In this document: piece by piece, positions 32,731 through 44,862 of the stretch
How positions within the stretch are numbered: the first letter of the stretch is position 1
Layout of the letters: the number at the start of each line of letters is the position of its first letter
Assembly: GCF_029784165.1 (NCBI RefSeq)
Contig: NC_073695.1
Location: 96,639,485 to 96,703,484, forward strand
Length of the DNA: 64,000 bases
Origin: Wyeomyia smithii
Lineage: Eukaryota > Arthropoda > Insecta > Diptera > Culicidae
Reading direction: 5' to 3'
Notes under the pieces: generated by a model
Databases searched by the model: none
Seen by the model: only the letters and a program-made list of their open reading frames with translations
Told to the model about the DNA's origin: nothing
Translations under genes and position numbers: made by a program

Positions 32731-33690
32731 AAAAATCACAAGAAGGTTGTATGCAAAGCCACGACCGCAAGGTTGAAGTAGAATACTTTTACAAGAAAGA
32801 TAACCTGGCTGCTTGCGTGTCAGTCATTTTTTCTAGTAAGTAAACGTTGACCGTTCATTGGCAGTATTGTAATTTCTTTTTGTCTGATATTTTGAATGAA
32901 GTTCATTGGATATTTTTAAATTTTGTGCAAATGAGAAGTTGAAGTGCTGCCGAATTGTAATATGCACATTTAGTACGACATCATTAAACGGGAACGGAAC
33001 AAAGGCTACGGTTATGCAGAACGCGAATGCCGGCGCGATGCGATTCGCCTTACCGTGGTGAAATGTACAGCTCTTTTTAAGGCGAAGTAGAGCTATACAT
33101 TTCAACAGATTTCGTCTTGCCGAATCGCATCGCGCCGTTATTTGCGTTCTGCATGACCGTAGCCAAACACTAAGCGACGCAAACACGTAATAATAGTCAG
33201 AGTATGCATGTAGATGAAGATAATTAACTTTGGATTATAGCGCAAAACGAGAAAATATTAACTCTTCAAATAATCATTTGTGTTCTTCAAATTTCAGTTG
33301 TTCAATTTAATATCCGTTGAAATGTTTGTTTATTATCTGATGAAGCTCTTATATAGGCCAAATGATGCATTCCTAATTTACTAGGTCCATAACTCTGCCG
33401 ACCGTGCTTGGGAAAGCGCGGTATAACGAACAATCAGAGGTCGAATTTTGTGTTTTGACAAGGCTTAAGAGTTTTCAATAGTACAATAGTTCGAATGATA
33501 AAATTGCAATTTCATGCATTTGGTAGGAATCTTAGAAGATTTTCTAATCGATTGCTGCAAAAACGAAGGAAATCCATCGAAAACCAACCGATTTATTAGC
33601 ATTTGAAATTTTTCTCACTTTTTTCAGTTTTAGATTTACATTTTACATCCCTATGTAGCCAAACTTCCTGAGAGAAGTATTCTAATTCAA
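32731..33690. repeat. Composite repeat family A, copy 2 (short form)
   Basis: Inverted ends TTGAAGTAGAATACTT (32,773-32,788) and AAGTATTCTAATTCAA (33,675-33,690). The right half matches copy 1 almost base for base, including the minus-strand TATATAAG at about 33,350 and a mutated CCAAT region (AACAATCAGAGG) at 33,425. The left part carries a palindromic MITE (33,004-33,164). Far shorter than copy 1 because the central repeats are missing. Confidence 0.75.
33004..33164. mobile_element. Palindromic MITE with GGCTACGG ends
   Basis: Arms GGCTACGGTTATGCAGAACG and CGTTCTGCATGACCGTAGCC extend about 70 bp each (through GCGATGCGATTCG / CGAATCGCATCGC) around a short centre. AAA flanks both sides (33,001-33,003 and 33,165-33,167), a possible 3-bp target duplication. 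Harbinger-like by structure. Confidence 0.75.
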
Positions 33691-36346
33691 AATTAAATCT
33701 TCATTAATTCATTTGTTGTCCTTATAAGAACAATTGTTCAATTTATCATAGGATGTAGTGTTTATCTTACATCTCTGTGTTACCTTGATAGTGAGGACTA
33801 AGGCGCACGGTCAACACAATGAGAAAGGTGTTTTCACATTGAAAACTAGACACGGCTTTACTGGAGGAAGTGTTGGCAAATGCATCTACCGCTAATACCA
33901 CCGCTATCATACAAAAGCGCGTCGTTCCATGTGGGGAATATCAAGAACGAAAAATGACGCGCGTCTAAGCATAACCCGAACTGTTTCGCCGTGCTGCTCC
34001 CATTTACCTTTACATCGGCCTCAGGGAAGTACCGGCTGCACCTGCATCTATCGCTGAGGCTGTCACTATACTGCTATTGGTACCAAAAGCTATTAACTCT
34101 TTAAATAAGTGTGTTATTTGTTCTCAAAAGAACAATTGTTCAATTCAAAATCGGATTTACGCAATCGCATCTCTGTAATATTACCGACAATAATATTCTT
34201 CTGAACAAACTGATACAACTTTTCCACTAGGCCTCTGCCATAATAGACGCGAAAAGCGACGCGAACCGATTCGCTCAGCTGTAGGTTAATGTACAGCCAT
34301 CAGTAGAGCTGTACATCAACCTACGGCCGAGCGAATCGGTTCGCGCCGCTTCTCGCGTCTACTATGGCAGAGGCCTTAGAGGAAGTTGCTGGCTGATGTA
34401 TTCACTTCATGCAAGCCTGCTGCTGATGCTTCCCGCTACCACACTGAAACAGCATTTTAGTGAAGGGAGTGTCGTTGCATCAGCTGACCCTGCTACTATC
34501 GATGCTGATATACCCGCTGCAACAGCTACGCTATGCATAGCCATGCCACAGTTGTGGCCGCTATACGCTGGCCCAACTGCTGAGCAACTGCAACGCTATC
34601 CGTAGCCGCCATTGGTATCCGCTGTACCTGCATCTGCTGGCCCTGCTGCTATCGATGGTGAGATCCGCTGAAACTGCTACGCTTAACCGCAGCCATTCCA
34701 CAGTTGTGGCCGCTATCCGCTATCGATGGTACCCACTGCTCGCTCCCGCTGCTGCTAAGGGAGGACTGCTGTCGTCGCTGTTAAGAACTACTATAAGCGG
34801 CTTCGACTAAAACAGGCTCTTATATAGGGATGAAAATAGGAATGAATTATTTTACGTACGTGGTGGAATGATATAACTTGAAAAATATGTGTGAATTCAT
34901 TCTGGTTCAGAGCGATCATTTGATAAGCTCCACCTCTTTTTTCAGTTTCTAAAGTTTTTCCTCAGTTTCGTAGCACGGATGCACAAAAATGATTTCTTGT
35001 CGAGCCGGACCGATAGCACTCTCATTGGAGCAACAAAATAACATGTTTTGTGTCGTGTTGTGCAGCTTGGTTGAAGAAAATGTTCCCGTCCCCATGTCGC
35101 ATGTAAGCAGATTATTGCATTCAGTAGACAGTAGATAGTGTATCCAGCGAATAAACACCGATGGTGCTCTCACACACGCAACGGTTTTAACCCGTATCTT
35201 ATTGCGGTTTGTAACATCAAGCGATTTCGTTTGCTCGCTGTTGCGTGTTGCATCATGTTGCAACTTGGCAGCTGGGAGACGACGAAATTCTGTTTATGCT
35301 GATTGATTGAATCGACTTCATATTAGCTCTGCATAGTCGAACTAACTGCTTTTGTGAATGCGTACTAACAGGGCAGTTTATTATTCAATGTCGGTTATGC
35401 TGATCGCAGCCTTTGCGCTGCCCCTACAGTGGGGGGTTTACTAAATAAAGTGAAAATTAGACAACTACAATAGAATTTGATTGCATCCCGCACAAAATGC
35501 CTGCTTGTGTTGATTCCAGAAAATTATTAACCTTCAATTATTTTTTTATTTGCCTTGAAAAAAGCATGTTGCGGTTCAAAATCGGTTGCTAATTACAATC
35601 TTTGATCTGCTCTAACATTGGGGGAATTAAGATACACGGACAACATGCACTGTGGAAGCTATTTCACATTCAGTAAATTAGACGGGTGCGACAAATTTAA
35701 ATTGCTGAATGCAACCCAGAATGCTTGCTTGCGTTGTCAAAAATTATTAACTTTCAATGACTTGTTTATTTGCCTTCAAAAAGGCATTTTGATTTTCAAA
35801 ATTGGATTTCCTGATGGCAATCTTCATGCTGCCCCAACACGGGGGGAATAATGGCTGTCTGGCGACACACGCTGAGAAAAACCGCGCTGCTCCTGAGACG
35901 TGGTGACCAACCACAGGGCTAGTGCTGCTGCTAAGGAAGGACGACTGCTGTTGTCGCTGTCTAGAACTATTATGAGCGGCTCCGGCTGAAACAGGCTCTT
36001 ATATAGGCCAAATAGCATGTTTTGAATTGCAAGGTATATGATCCTGTCGACCGTGCTTGGGAAGCAAGCCTATAACGACCAATCAGAGGTCGAATTTTTC
36101 GTTTTGACAAGGCTTGACTATTTTCAATAGTACAATAGTGTGAATAATAAAATTACAATTATCTTATTTTGGGAAGAATCTTAGAAGATTTTCCAATCTA
36201 TTGCTGCAAGAACGAAGGAAATCCATCGAATACTAACCGATTTATTAGCATTTGAAATTGGACATATTTTTCCCTTTTTTCGGTTTAAGATTTTCATTTC
36301 ACATCCCTATGTAGCCGAACTTCCTGAGAGAAGTATTCTACTTCAA
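33691..36346. repeat. Composite repeat family A, copy 3 (long, left end missing)
   Basis: Collinear with much of copy 1: 33,800-34,230 matches 20,640-21,040; 35,140-36,346 matches 21,410-22,562. The right end AAGTATTCTACTTCAA is at 36,331-36,346; the matching left end is not present. It contains an expanded GCTGCTGCT/CCACAGTTGTGGCCGCTAT minisatellite (34,390-34,800), an inverse copy of the 5-6 kb repeat (34,905-35,110), the palindromic MITE at 34,230 and two promoter-like TATATAAG motifs (about 34,818 and 35,999). Confidence 0.75.
34230..34375. mobile_element. Palindromic Harbinger-like MITE, 146 bp, with empty site in copy 1
   Basis: The arms GGCCTCTGCCATAATAGACG and CGTCTACTATGGCAGAGGCC pair over nearly 68 bp each. 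Copy 1 of the host repeat has the uninterrupted site TTTTCCATTAGAGGAAG at 21,034-21,050, whereas here CTA (34,227-34,229) and TTA (34,376-34,378) flank the insertion. This fits a 3-bp TTA duplication with one later change. A half copy of the same MITE is at 20,525-20,615. Confidence 0.9.
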
Positions 36347-36991
36347 AAAATTCCTAATATAAAAAATCGAATCTAAAATGACATTTTATCGAATGATATA
36401 TAATAGATTCTGTGTATAATCGAGTCCAGTGACCTTTCGATTATACCACGATAAAAAAAAATCGCGTCACGTATTTGAAAAATATTTATTACACATGCAG
36501 TTCATATGTGTTTGAATGTTATCTTTTAAATGTTCGGTATTGTCTCACTATTGGCTACAAAAAATTTGTTATTTAGAGTGATGAATAAATCCAGCAAATA
36601 TTATTGATAATATTGATTTCAGTTGAAATGGGTTTCCCCTTCGGTCGCAGGTAATTTTTCTTGATTTTTTTCGGTCCGAATAACGCCGAGAAAAGAGATT
36701 ATGGTAATAGCCGCTTCCGGAGCCTGTGGAATACCTGGCAGCCACATTCTACCGGAACCAATGGAGCTAACACACTCCATTGCGTGCATCCTTTTCATGG
36801 CCACACGTAACAGGCTGGGATAAGAAGATGGAGCTGAAGGAGGACTATAACGTTGACAGTTAATCACTAATCGGAGAACCCGTGGTTTCATCGCTCATCC
36901 CTAATTCACTTTGCAGGGAAGAGGGAAACTCGAAGGGTGGTCTTCCCGATCCAGTGACGCAGCCAAATGACATGCGGAAACCTAAGTTATC
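36347..36991. other. Intron sequence, possibly part of an old LINE
   Basis: 36,620-36,980 is GC-richer than its left flank and seems to continue beyond the mariner at 38,276 (the join ...AAACCTAAGTTATC / GTATGTACTGTTGTC). No domain could be recognised. Confidence 0.35.
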
Positions 36992-36993
36992 TA

Positions 36994-38273
36994 CACGGTG
37001 ACAAAAAGTTTGGTCACACTTTTTTGGGGTCGCCTGTAACCTACACGTTGCATCTCTCTGGTGCTGTATTGCTGCCCAAAGTGGCAGAGTTTCGTTTCTG
37101 TGCAGTTTGTTTAAATTGAGTTGTGAGCCATGGCAGAGTTAAAAGCAGCTGTTATCGCTGAATATGTGAAAGGGTACAAACCCGGACACATATTCAAACA
37201 CCTAAAACCGCTCGGAATCAACCGGAAATTCGTGTACCGGACCATAAATCGGTACCTAGAGACCGGAGGCACCGAGGACAAGGCACGATCCAGGGACGAC
37301 CAAGGTCTGTGAGAACTCCAAGGGTGAAAAAGATTATACGAGACCGGATTCGCCGGAATCCCGCCCAATCTGCACGGAAGCTGGCCAGGAACCTTAAAAT
37401 GAACCGAGAATCAATCCACCTGCTTCTGCGCAAGGATTTAAAACTTACATCATACAAAAAACAGGTGGTTCATGGGGTTACCAAAGCTACAAAGGACAAG
37501 AGGTACCAACGGTCGCGGGAGTTGCTCGGTTGGCGCGCAGATGACGAGATTATTTTTTCGGACGAGAAGCTGTTCGTTTTGGAGTAAACAGTCAATCGCC
37601 AAAATGATCAAGTTTGGAGTGTGAGCCTCCAGCAAACTCCTGCGGACAAGCTGAACGTTTCCCGGTTCCAAAATAAGACGTCAGTGATGGTTTGGGGAGC
37701 CATTTGCAAGAGAGGTAAACTGTCTCTTATTTTTATTGATAAAGGGGTCAAAATCAATGCAGCGTACTACCTGGACACGGTTTTGAATAAAAATGTTCTG
37801 CCTCAAGCTGAACTATTGTTTGAAGACGATTACTACTGCTTCCAGCAAGATGGCGCCCCATCCCACACCGCAAAGGTTGTTCAGGCGTGGTGTGAGGAAA
37901 ACTTGACCGATTTCATTTCGAAGAATGAATGGCCTCCGTCGTCTCCGGATCTGAATTCACTGGATTATTTCGTGTGGGGATATATGATGTCGAAGCTGAA
38001 CGACTATAAAATAACAAATTTGGAGCAATTCAAGCGAGTTATCACGAAAATCTGGGACGAGATGCCGATGGAGCACGTGCGCGCCGCTTGCGACGACTTT
38101 CCGAGACGTCTGAAGCTGGTTCGATCAGAGAAAGGTGCTGTAATTTCGAGATATCGTCTGTGAAGTATCTTTATGAGTCACTGAATAAAGCTATGAAAGC
38201 CAGATTCAGATTTTCTTCTTATTCTTTGAAATATTGAGATTTTCCTGTGTGACCGGACTTTTTTGTCACCCTG
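36994..38273 (+). mobile_element. DD37D mariner element, nearly intact
   Basis: 1,280 bp between TA dinucleotides (36,992-36,993 and 38,274-38,275). Ends CACGGTGACAAAAAGTTTGG and, inverted, CAGGGTGACAAAAAAGTCCG are about 28-bp terminal inverted repeats with few mismatches. One transposase gene fills the element. Type and size match DD37D (maT-like) mariners. Confidence 0.95.
37130..38163 (+). pseudogene. DD37D mariner transposase, one frameshift and one stop
   Basis: Starts MAELKAAVIAEYVKGYKPGH at 37,130, just after the 5' UTR. The GRPR-type linker is displaced by a frameshift near 37,290; it continues SVRTPRVKKIIRDRIRRNPA and an AT-hook-like second helix-turn-helix, to DDEIIFSDEKLFVLE (first catalytic Asp). 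A TAA at 37,585 interrupts TVNRQNDQVWS. Then VMVWGAICKRGKLSLIFIDK, CFQQDGAPSHTAK (second Asp) and SSPDLNSLDYFVWGYM (third Asp) follow. Exactly 37 residues separate the second and third Asp. The C-terminus at 38,163 looks complete. About 345 codons, normal for the family; only two lesions, so a recent arrival. Confidence 0.93.
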
Positions 38274-38275
38274 TA

Positions 38276-39140
38276 GTATGTACTGTTGTCAAACGGCTTC
38301 GCACCGGTGGCGTCTGAAGTGACTACTAAGTCCACTCGAGCGAGGAGGCCACAAGCATAGTTCAAGCTTCAACTAACCGACAAGGCTGGCCACTTCGTCT
38401 AGTCGCAAATAAACAACAACGGTCGACTGAGACACAAGCGCTGAGGGTCCAATCAGTAAAAAGCCTCTGGATCTGGGATGCGTGGAGCCACTTGCACCGC
38501 GACAATCATCAGGGGTATTTTATAGGAAAGTGCTTAAAGCTGAAAACTCTTCGTGATGCCATTCTGGGCTGCTGTGCGGACCAGGAATAACCCACCATCA
38601 AAGTTTAGGAGCTACCGACTAGAAACAGCCTTCTACAACTTGACTGTGTTGGTAATGACACAGTTAGATGGCTGCAGACCACGGCGCCTTCTCTCAATCC
38701 TTTGGAGGAAACCAGCATACCTTTGTGTCTTTCATACGGCAGACCTGTCGAACGCCCTAAAGTTCATAATGTACTTCGAAGACAGTGTGGACGCCACAAA
38801 CAAGAGAATTCTTCGTCTGCTCCCGAACTAGAACGATGGTTTCTCCACAAGAGTCCATGGCAAGTATACCATTGCAAAGTTATTGGAATCTCTGTAGGAT
38901 TGATGGTGGAGCTGAATCAAAAGTCTGCTAACCTCATAGCGGTACAGGGCTTCCTGCCGAGCTATAAGTACGGCAAAGCACACATGCAGGGGGTTGCTAC
39001 AAATTCGCCGAACACAGGAGCGAAAAGCTCGTAAGAAAAGTAAGCGTGAGCATCCGAGGAGTCGTAACTCTGGGATCCGCAATTCGCTTGTCTTCTGCTG
39101 CGACGGAATCCTGTTGCTGAAAGTGAACAGACTGCCCAAC
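38276..39140. other. Unclassified, possibly decayed LINE ORF1 region
   Basis: GC-richer than average intron, collinear with the sequence left of the mariner and followed by a jockey-like RT fragment. Open frames (such as 38,702-39,031) contain no recognised motif. It may be the gag-like region of the same LINE as 39,148. Confidence 0.3.
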
Positions 39141-39147
39141 TAATATT

Positions 39148-39740
39148 ACTTGCTAAGCTTAACAAACTAGGCGTGTCACCTTGCTTGCTTTCGTGGCTTA
39201 GCGTTATCTACGCTCTCGCAAATTCAACGTTATGTTGGGGTCATCTCAATCTTGTTGGTTTCTTATCCGCTCAGGAGTACCACAAGGTAGCATTTTAGGC
39301 CCGCTACTGTTCTCACTGTTCATAATTGATGTCACTCGGTTGCTGCCACGTGGAACCAGATTATGTTATGCTGATTATGTTAAAATCTATTTGCTGATAG
39401 AATATATCGACCCACTCCCACTCCCGACCACAACGGAACAATCAGCTACTACGGGTTAGGTCACATCGCACCAACTACGGACAGCATGAGCCAATTCGGC
39501 AGATGGCTTTAGGATATAACCGACGTAATATTGATTTAGTCTTTTAACTGTATTTGTTCACTTGTATTGTTATAATTTAATAGTTTTATCTTGTAATTGT
39601 GTTGTACTAAGAGATACTGGGTTTTTATGCCGCTTTGAGTGAAGACAAAAGTTTGCTCAAGGTGGCTTTTCCCAGTCCAAACATCAAATATCATTTAGAC
39701 GTACAGTCGGATGACGAAAATCAATAAATAATAAATAATA
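39148..39740 (+). mobile_element. Jockey-like LINE relic: RT motif B-C and 3' UTR
   Basis: Reads KLNKLGVSPCLLSWLS, a frameshift, then SGVPQGSILGPLLFSLFIID (motif B) and RLCYADYVKIYL, where the catalytic YADD has become YADY. About 180 bp later comes the 3' UTR with TTTTTATGCC and GGCTTTTCCC blocks and a TAATAAATAATAA tail (39,722-39,742). Most of the RT after motif C is deleted. Confidence 0.75.
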
Positions 39741-39774
39741 ATTATTGAGCTCTCTAGAAAGGTAAATTTAAAAA

Positions 39775-40345
39775 AGTTGGTTTTCCCATATAAATTTTCA
39801 TACAAGTTTTAAATGCAATGCGCCAAACGGAGACAAAAACCAATCGATTTCGGGTAAGTTTAGGGTTGTTTGGGGCCCCAAAAAGAACCAAAAAAACTTG
39901 GTTCTGAAAAAACCGATCACTTTGCCCCACCCTAGACTGTCAACAAACAAAGAACAAATTATGACATGAAGAGACATCTGAATGAAATGATATTATGTGT
40001 AAAAGTTGTCGGTGTAATAATGAAGGAAAATACTCTTCAGAAAAAATTCGTTTCAAGGCTAGCAGTGAGAAACAAATTATTATTTCAGAAAATGATGAAT
40101 TAATGCAAATTAGTAACCAATTATGCGGCGAAAATCGATTTAAAAAACTGAGCATCTACAACCGAATTTCTTTATGCGGCACGAATGTGCCTATGCTCCC
40201 TAGGCCTGAGGCACCATTTAAATTAGTTACATAACACCATGTGCGAATGATCACCCAAATTCGCTGCCATTGAAACCCTCGGGCCACATGTCTAACTTCT
40301 CAACTTTTGCAAAACGTATTTCTTAGGGTGGGGCGCAAGGCACGT
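39775..40345. repeat. Possible MITE remnant with CCCCACCCTA ends
   Basis: TTTGCCCCACCCTAGA at about 39,920 and its rough inverse TTAGGGTGGGGCGCAAGG at 40,325 bracket a segment without coding signal. No target-site duplication was found. The left part (39,775-39,930) could instead be a separate MITE end. Confidence 0.35.
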
Positions 40346-42060
40346 ACAAAGTTTAAACATAAAGTAGTAGCCAAGCTTCAGCATACCTGTGGTGATGACT
40401 GCTGCGAGTCCAAAACCTAAACACCCAACTACTGGCCACATAGCTTTGTACTATTGCGCAACTCGTAAAGCCCAAAACAAACGTGCGTCTGATTGGCTGC
40501 AATGAGTTGCGTGCAGTCCGAATTAGCATCGCTATTATTTTTAGTTTCTATTTGTTTCCCCTCAAGTGCCAAACACGTCTCTAGTAAAACCGACAGTGAA
40601 TTAAGCCCCGTTCTGCGATGTAACCGTTCGCAAGCGTTACTTTGGAGGTGGTTTTGTAAAACATTAACTTTTACATGTGCGTGTTTGTGCAATATGTTTG
40701 TGCTGCAGATCACGTTTAAAGCCGCTAGTGAAATTAAAGTGGAAGCACTGAATTAATAAAAATGTAAACTTGATTTCGAGATTACCACCAGCTACGCCAC
40801 CTGTTTACTGACTGCCGGAATTCAAAACAGCTCGTTTTTTTTTATTCATAGAGCATAATTTGGTCAACCCAGGTGCTTGGCTGCGTGATCGAGCGCTGGG
40901 CGAAGCCATAGAGTCAACGAACGGGTCGTTGAACCTGTAACTGTTTACTCTGTATGACAAACATGGCCTCTGCTAACTGTAGCTTCTTAACATCCACAAG
41001 TTGTATTTTTAGTCTGTCTTGAAACATTATTTAAATCAAATAATAACAAAAATAGTGAATGAAGTGTTCATGTTCAATAAATGGTTAATTAAACTGCCTT
41101 AACCAGCTGCGAAGATGGAAAACAATAACCGGACTTTAAACACACAAATCTATTAACTAAGATGCGCGTTTCGAGTGAAATTGTGCAATAATCAAGCAGT
41201 GTGTGTATGTGAATGGTGAAGAGCTATAAACCTGCTTCCAGTTGTGCAGCACAACTGCAGATTCCACTCAGCGCCAACGCAAGGAATCTATGAAGCGAAA
41301 TTTTTGCATTATCCGTTCAGTAGACCAACCACAAGAGAAGTTTCGTACGCTTTAAGAAGGAAATTAAATAGAAAGCTTTCGCTTCGGCCCGAACGTGCAC
41401 GAATAGGAATGATGATTTTCCTCATCCAACTTTGAAATTTGGCATCTAGCAACACGTATGGACACACCACGGAGGCTCCCGGTGGTAAGAAAATCGATTA
41501 AAATTAACTCTATTTCGCTCGTAACTAATGATACCCACGTTACAGTTCATTAAACAGATAGAAATTCAGCTTACGTGTGCCGGTTCTTCTTCTCCGCGTA
41601 TATGCGAAACACTAAATAAGCCGAAAGCGTGCAATATGGATGTTGAGTAAAAATTAATGTCCCAGCACAAGCGTCGTTTATTGAGGGGTGCCTCTCTGGT
41701 GTAATTATTCAACATTCCTTAATAAACCACGGCCGATTCGCTTGCTTCTCAAACCGCAGTAACAAGTTGATCAGTCCCAAAATAATGCTAATTTGTTTAA
41801 CCTGTTTCGACAGAGAAGACAGATGAAAGCGTCCCATCACCGAACGAATGAGTCGCACAATATCCGAGCATGGTGATGACGAGACTGGACAGACCGCATT
41901 TTTTCGCTGCGAGATTTCGATGATCCTCCGGATGTGTGCTGAAGGCCCATGTCTGTCGTCAGTTATTCGAAGTATATGATGGTGGTTTGCACATCATTTC
42001 CAACAACGAAATTTTTCATGAAAGTGGATTTTTTTTTCGTCATAGCTTAGAAATATTTGT
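40346..42060. other. Intron sequence, apparently single copy
   Basis: GC-balanced stretches at 40,430-40,720 and 41,230-41,960 are not repeated in the window. No coding similarity. They could hold regulatory elements, but nothing specific supports it. Confidence 0.4.
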
Positions 42061-42062
42061 CA

Positions 42063-43269
42063 TGTATCGTGGAATGGGGTGAAATTGATCACCTGAAAAT
42101 TCGTGATAAAAAATACTAATCAAAAGATATGTATTGCTCTTACAACACTACGCAATGTTAACTCGTCCTTAAACGTAACTTTTGCATGATTCACATACCT
42201 GTCAAAGTTCACCCTTGCATGCCCGGTGCAATTTTTCATATTTTTGAAAAATTCTTCTAACTCAGTCAAAACTCAATCGAATTTGATTAAACAAGTTTCC
42301 AAATAACAAAAAAAAGTATTGAATTTACTTAAAGTAATCTTAGTTGAGGGTTAATTACGTTAAATTTAGAGAAGTGAGTAGAGTTTGATAAAAGCTCAAA
42401 AAATGTAATTTTCAAGAATGATCATTCCATACCATTAAAGAAATACTGATGAATTCGCAGGAAACCACAAAGATTTTTATTTCAGAGCTAGTTTTTGAGC
42501 TTCTACAACAAACCGAATTGAAATCGGTCTAACGACGATCAAATAAGAGCAAATTTAGCAACAAGCAGCTCGTGAACCAAATTAAACCAATTTCAACCTG
42601 AAATATCGTTATTTTCGTTTCCAAACTAGTTGTAAATAATATTTTTCAGTACAGAAATCATCATTTATCTTTAGCATATCGAAAAATAGCACATTGCCAA
42701 AAGAATGTATGGATTTCAATGGCGATCAATTTCACCCTAATTTATCTCATAGTACTTTAGGGAACATCCATAAATGACGTAGCTTTTTTTTAGGTTTTGA
42801 CCCCCTCCTCCCCCATCGTAGTATTGTGTCACAAAGTCAGGACCCCCCTCTAGATATTTACGTAGCTCTATAACAACCCCCTCCCCCCACCAGATTATTT
42901 TTTTTTTGCAAATTTTATTATTCAAAACATACCTTGAGTCATAAACGAACAAGAAAAGACGAGGAAGTAATATAAATGTCCCTAAACAGACAAAACAGTG
43001 ATAAAAAAGAACTATTAGAAAAAAATCCAAATTTTTTTCTTAGTTTCATGTTTGCTACGTAGCTTGGCTTGAACCCCCACCCTCCCCTTCGTCACATTTC
43101 GTCTCAAAACTGCAAACCCCTCCCACCCCCCTCAAATGCTACGTCATTTATGAATGTTACCTTATAGAATTATCGAATTTATTATACTATTTCGGGAAAA
43201 ATGTACATGAAGCTAGTTAATTGGAAATTGTTCTAAAAATTGATCAATTTCACCCCGTTCCATGGTACA
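42063..43269. mobile_element. TIR element with GGGGTGAAATTGATCA ends
   Basis: Left end ATGTATCGTGGAATGGGGTG and right end, inverted, CACCCCGTTCCATGGTACAT, about 30 bp of inverted repeat with three mismatches. No transposase. A second MITE (42,760-43,161) is inserted inside. Confidence 0.8.
42760..43161. mobile_element. Nested MITE, 402 bp, TTA duplication
   Basis: Ends GGGAACATCCATAAATGACG and, inverted, CGTCATTTATGAATGTTACC. TTA occurs at 42,757-42,759 and 43,162-43,164. Interior is rich in CCCCTCCC blocks. A 3-bp TTA duplication suggests a Harbinger-like origin. Confidence 0.88.
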
Positions 43270-44005
43270 TTATTCGTTAACATGGTAAGCGCTAGATTTT
43301 TGAATGCTCTCAAGCTACTTTGCATTTGAAATATTTTTTTTTTCACACAAAACAATTTGTTTTGAAAAACGATAGAATCATTGATCCAAGCTGGTATTTG
43401 ACTTAAAAGTTTGACATCACTCGGCAAAATTTCAGCAAACTCATGCGAGTAGGTATGCTCATTCAAACGCCATTATTGAAACCAACAGTACTTTTCTCAG
43501 CTCATCAGTAAATCTTCTGTTCAGATAATCGATAAGCTATTTTTGAGAGACAACTCTTAATTTCAAACTCTGAGTTGGTTATTTATATAAAGCACAATTT
43601 ACAACAGTGAAAATAAAATAAACATTCAGGTGTGACTTTCCACTATACTTATAAAATTAAACCCACAAATGTCAAAATTGTTTAACTGATTCATTATTAG
43701 TCACACGTCAATGTGATTCAACATTCATTATCATGTTTTCATCGCCATAAAACCAGTGTCACATATTAAGTGAAGTTGTGAAGCAAACAGTGTGGAACTC
43801 TTCTGTTCACAGTGAGATATCGCATAGAAAACATCGAATATGAACACAACTCTGGTTCCAAAAAAGTATTCTCTAGATAGAAAAAGAAAAGTTTTATCTG
43901 TTGAGTTCAACATGCAACACTGCGGTTTTTCAGCGAAGCGTTTACTTGTGGCGTTCTATAATTGTGATAACACTTCTCAATTCTGCATCTCGTATCATGT
44001 TAGAT
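43270..44005. other. Intron sequence, no feature recognised
   Basis: AT-rich sequence without recognisable gene or repeat. Confidence 0.5.
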
Positions 44006-44009
44006 ACTA

Positions 44010-44700
44010 ATAGTGAGCCCGTTTCAGAAAGCCTATGTTCGGTTCCTGGGAAGAACGATTTACAATGGACTAAATGTTCGCCTTGCGTTTAACTCTTGGA
44101 CTTCAAGGCGGTGTACGATTATATGTGCAATGAGTTATGGTGGAATGCTTGAACATGGTTGCCCAACAAAATTGATTGAGCTGATTCGTGCCATCGTTTA
44201 CGATAGGTGGCGTACTTAAAATCCGTTCGTGACGTTGGTGAAGGTCTGAAGTAAGGTGTCGGGGTCTCAAACCTGTTTTACAACATTGCCTTGGAGGGCT
44301 TAGTACGGAGAGCTGGCGTGCAAAAGAGCGGTTACATTATTACGAAGTCTCATATGCTACTTGGACGCTTTTAACATCGTCGGTATTGACCGCAAAGCAT
44401 TTCTCTAGGCGATGAGCGTCGATCGATGAAGGAGGCCGACCGGCGAACACTTTGAGTCTTCAAGCCTAAGATCTGCGTTCGATACTTGGATGCAAACTGG
44501 AGAATAGAGTGTGGCGCAGGCGCATGAATTACATGTTGTGTTAAGCGTTCCAACACCGATGAAATACGGCGGGCTACAGTAAGCCACGAATATCGGAGAA
44601 GCGACCAACGAAGATAATATTCAGCAGAGAACCCGACAAAGGTCGGCGACTCCGTGGTACACCCCATATTCGTTGGATGTGTAGTGAGGGTGAGGGGCGA
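44010..44700 (+). mobile_element. RTE-like LINE relic, RT fragment
   Basis: In changing frames: LDFKAVYDYMCNELW (degenerate motif A), LEHGCPTKLIELIRAIV, a QGDGLS-like motif B spoiled by a stop, then NLFYNIALEGLVRRAGVQKS and ITKSHMLLG. The FADD motif C is lost. 44,500-44,540 gives VWRRRMNYM, from the C-terminal domain. Same family as 17,085-19,292. A 166-codon minus-strand open frame here is only its antisense. Confidence 0.75.
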
Positions 44701-44862
44701 TTGGAGTAGATTAGGCAAAAATCTAGTGATATGAAGACGCATTCTGGATTCGGCAGAAGGTCGTTGATAATCTATCACCATAAAAGTGAAAAATAAAGCT
44801 TTGTTTTCGTCAAAACGCCATAGAGCACTTGTAAAAGCTTCTCTGATAGCGATTTCATAACC

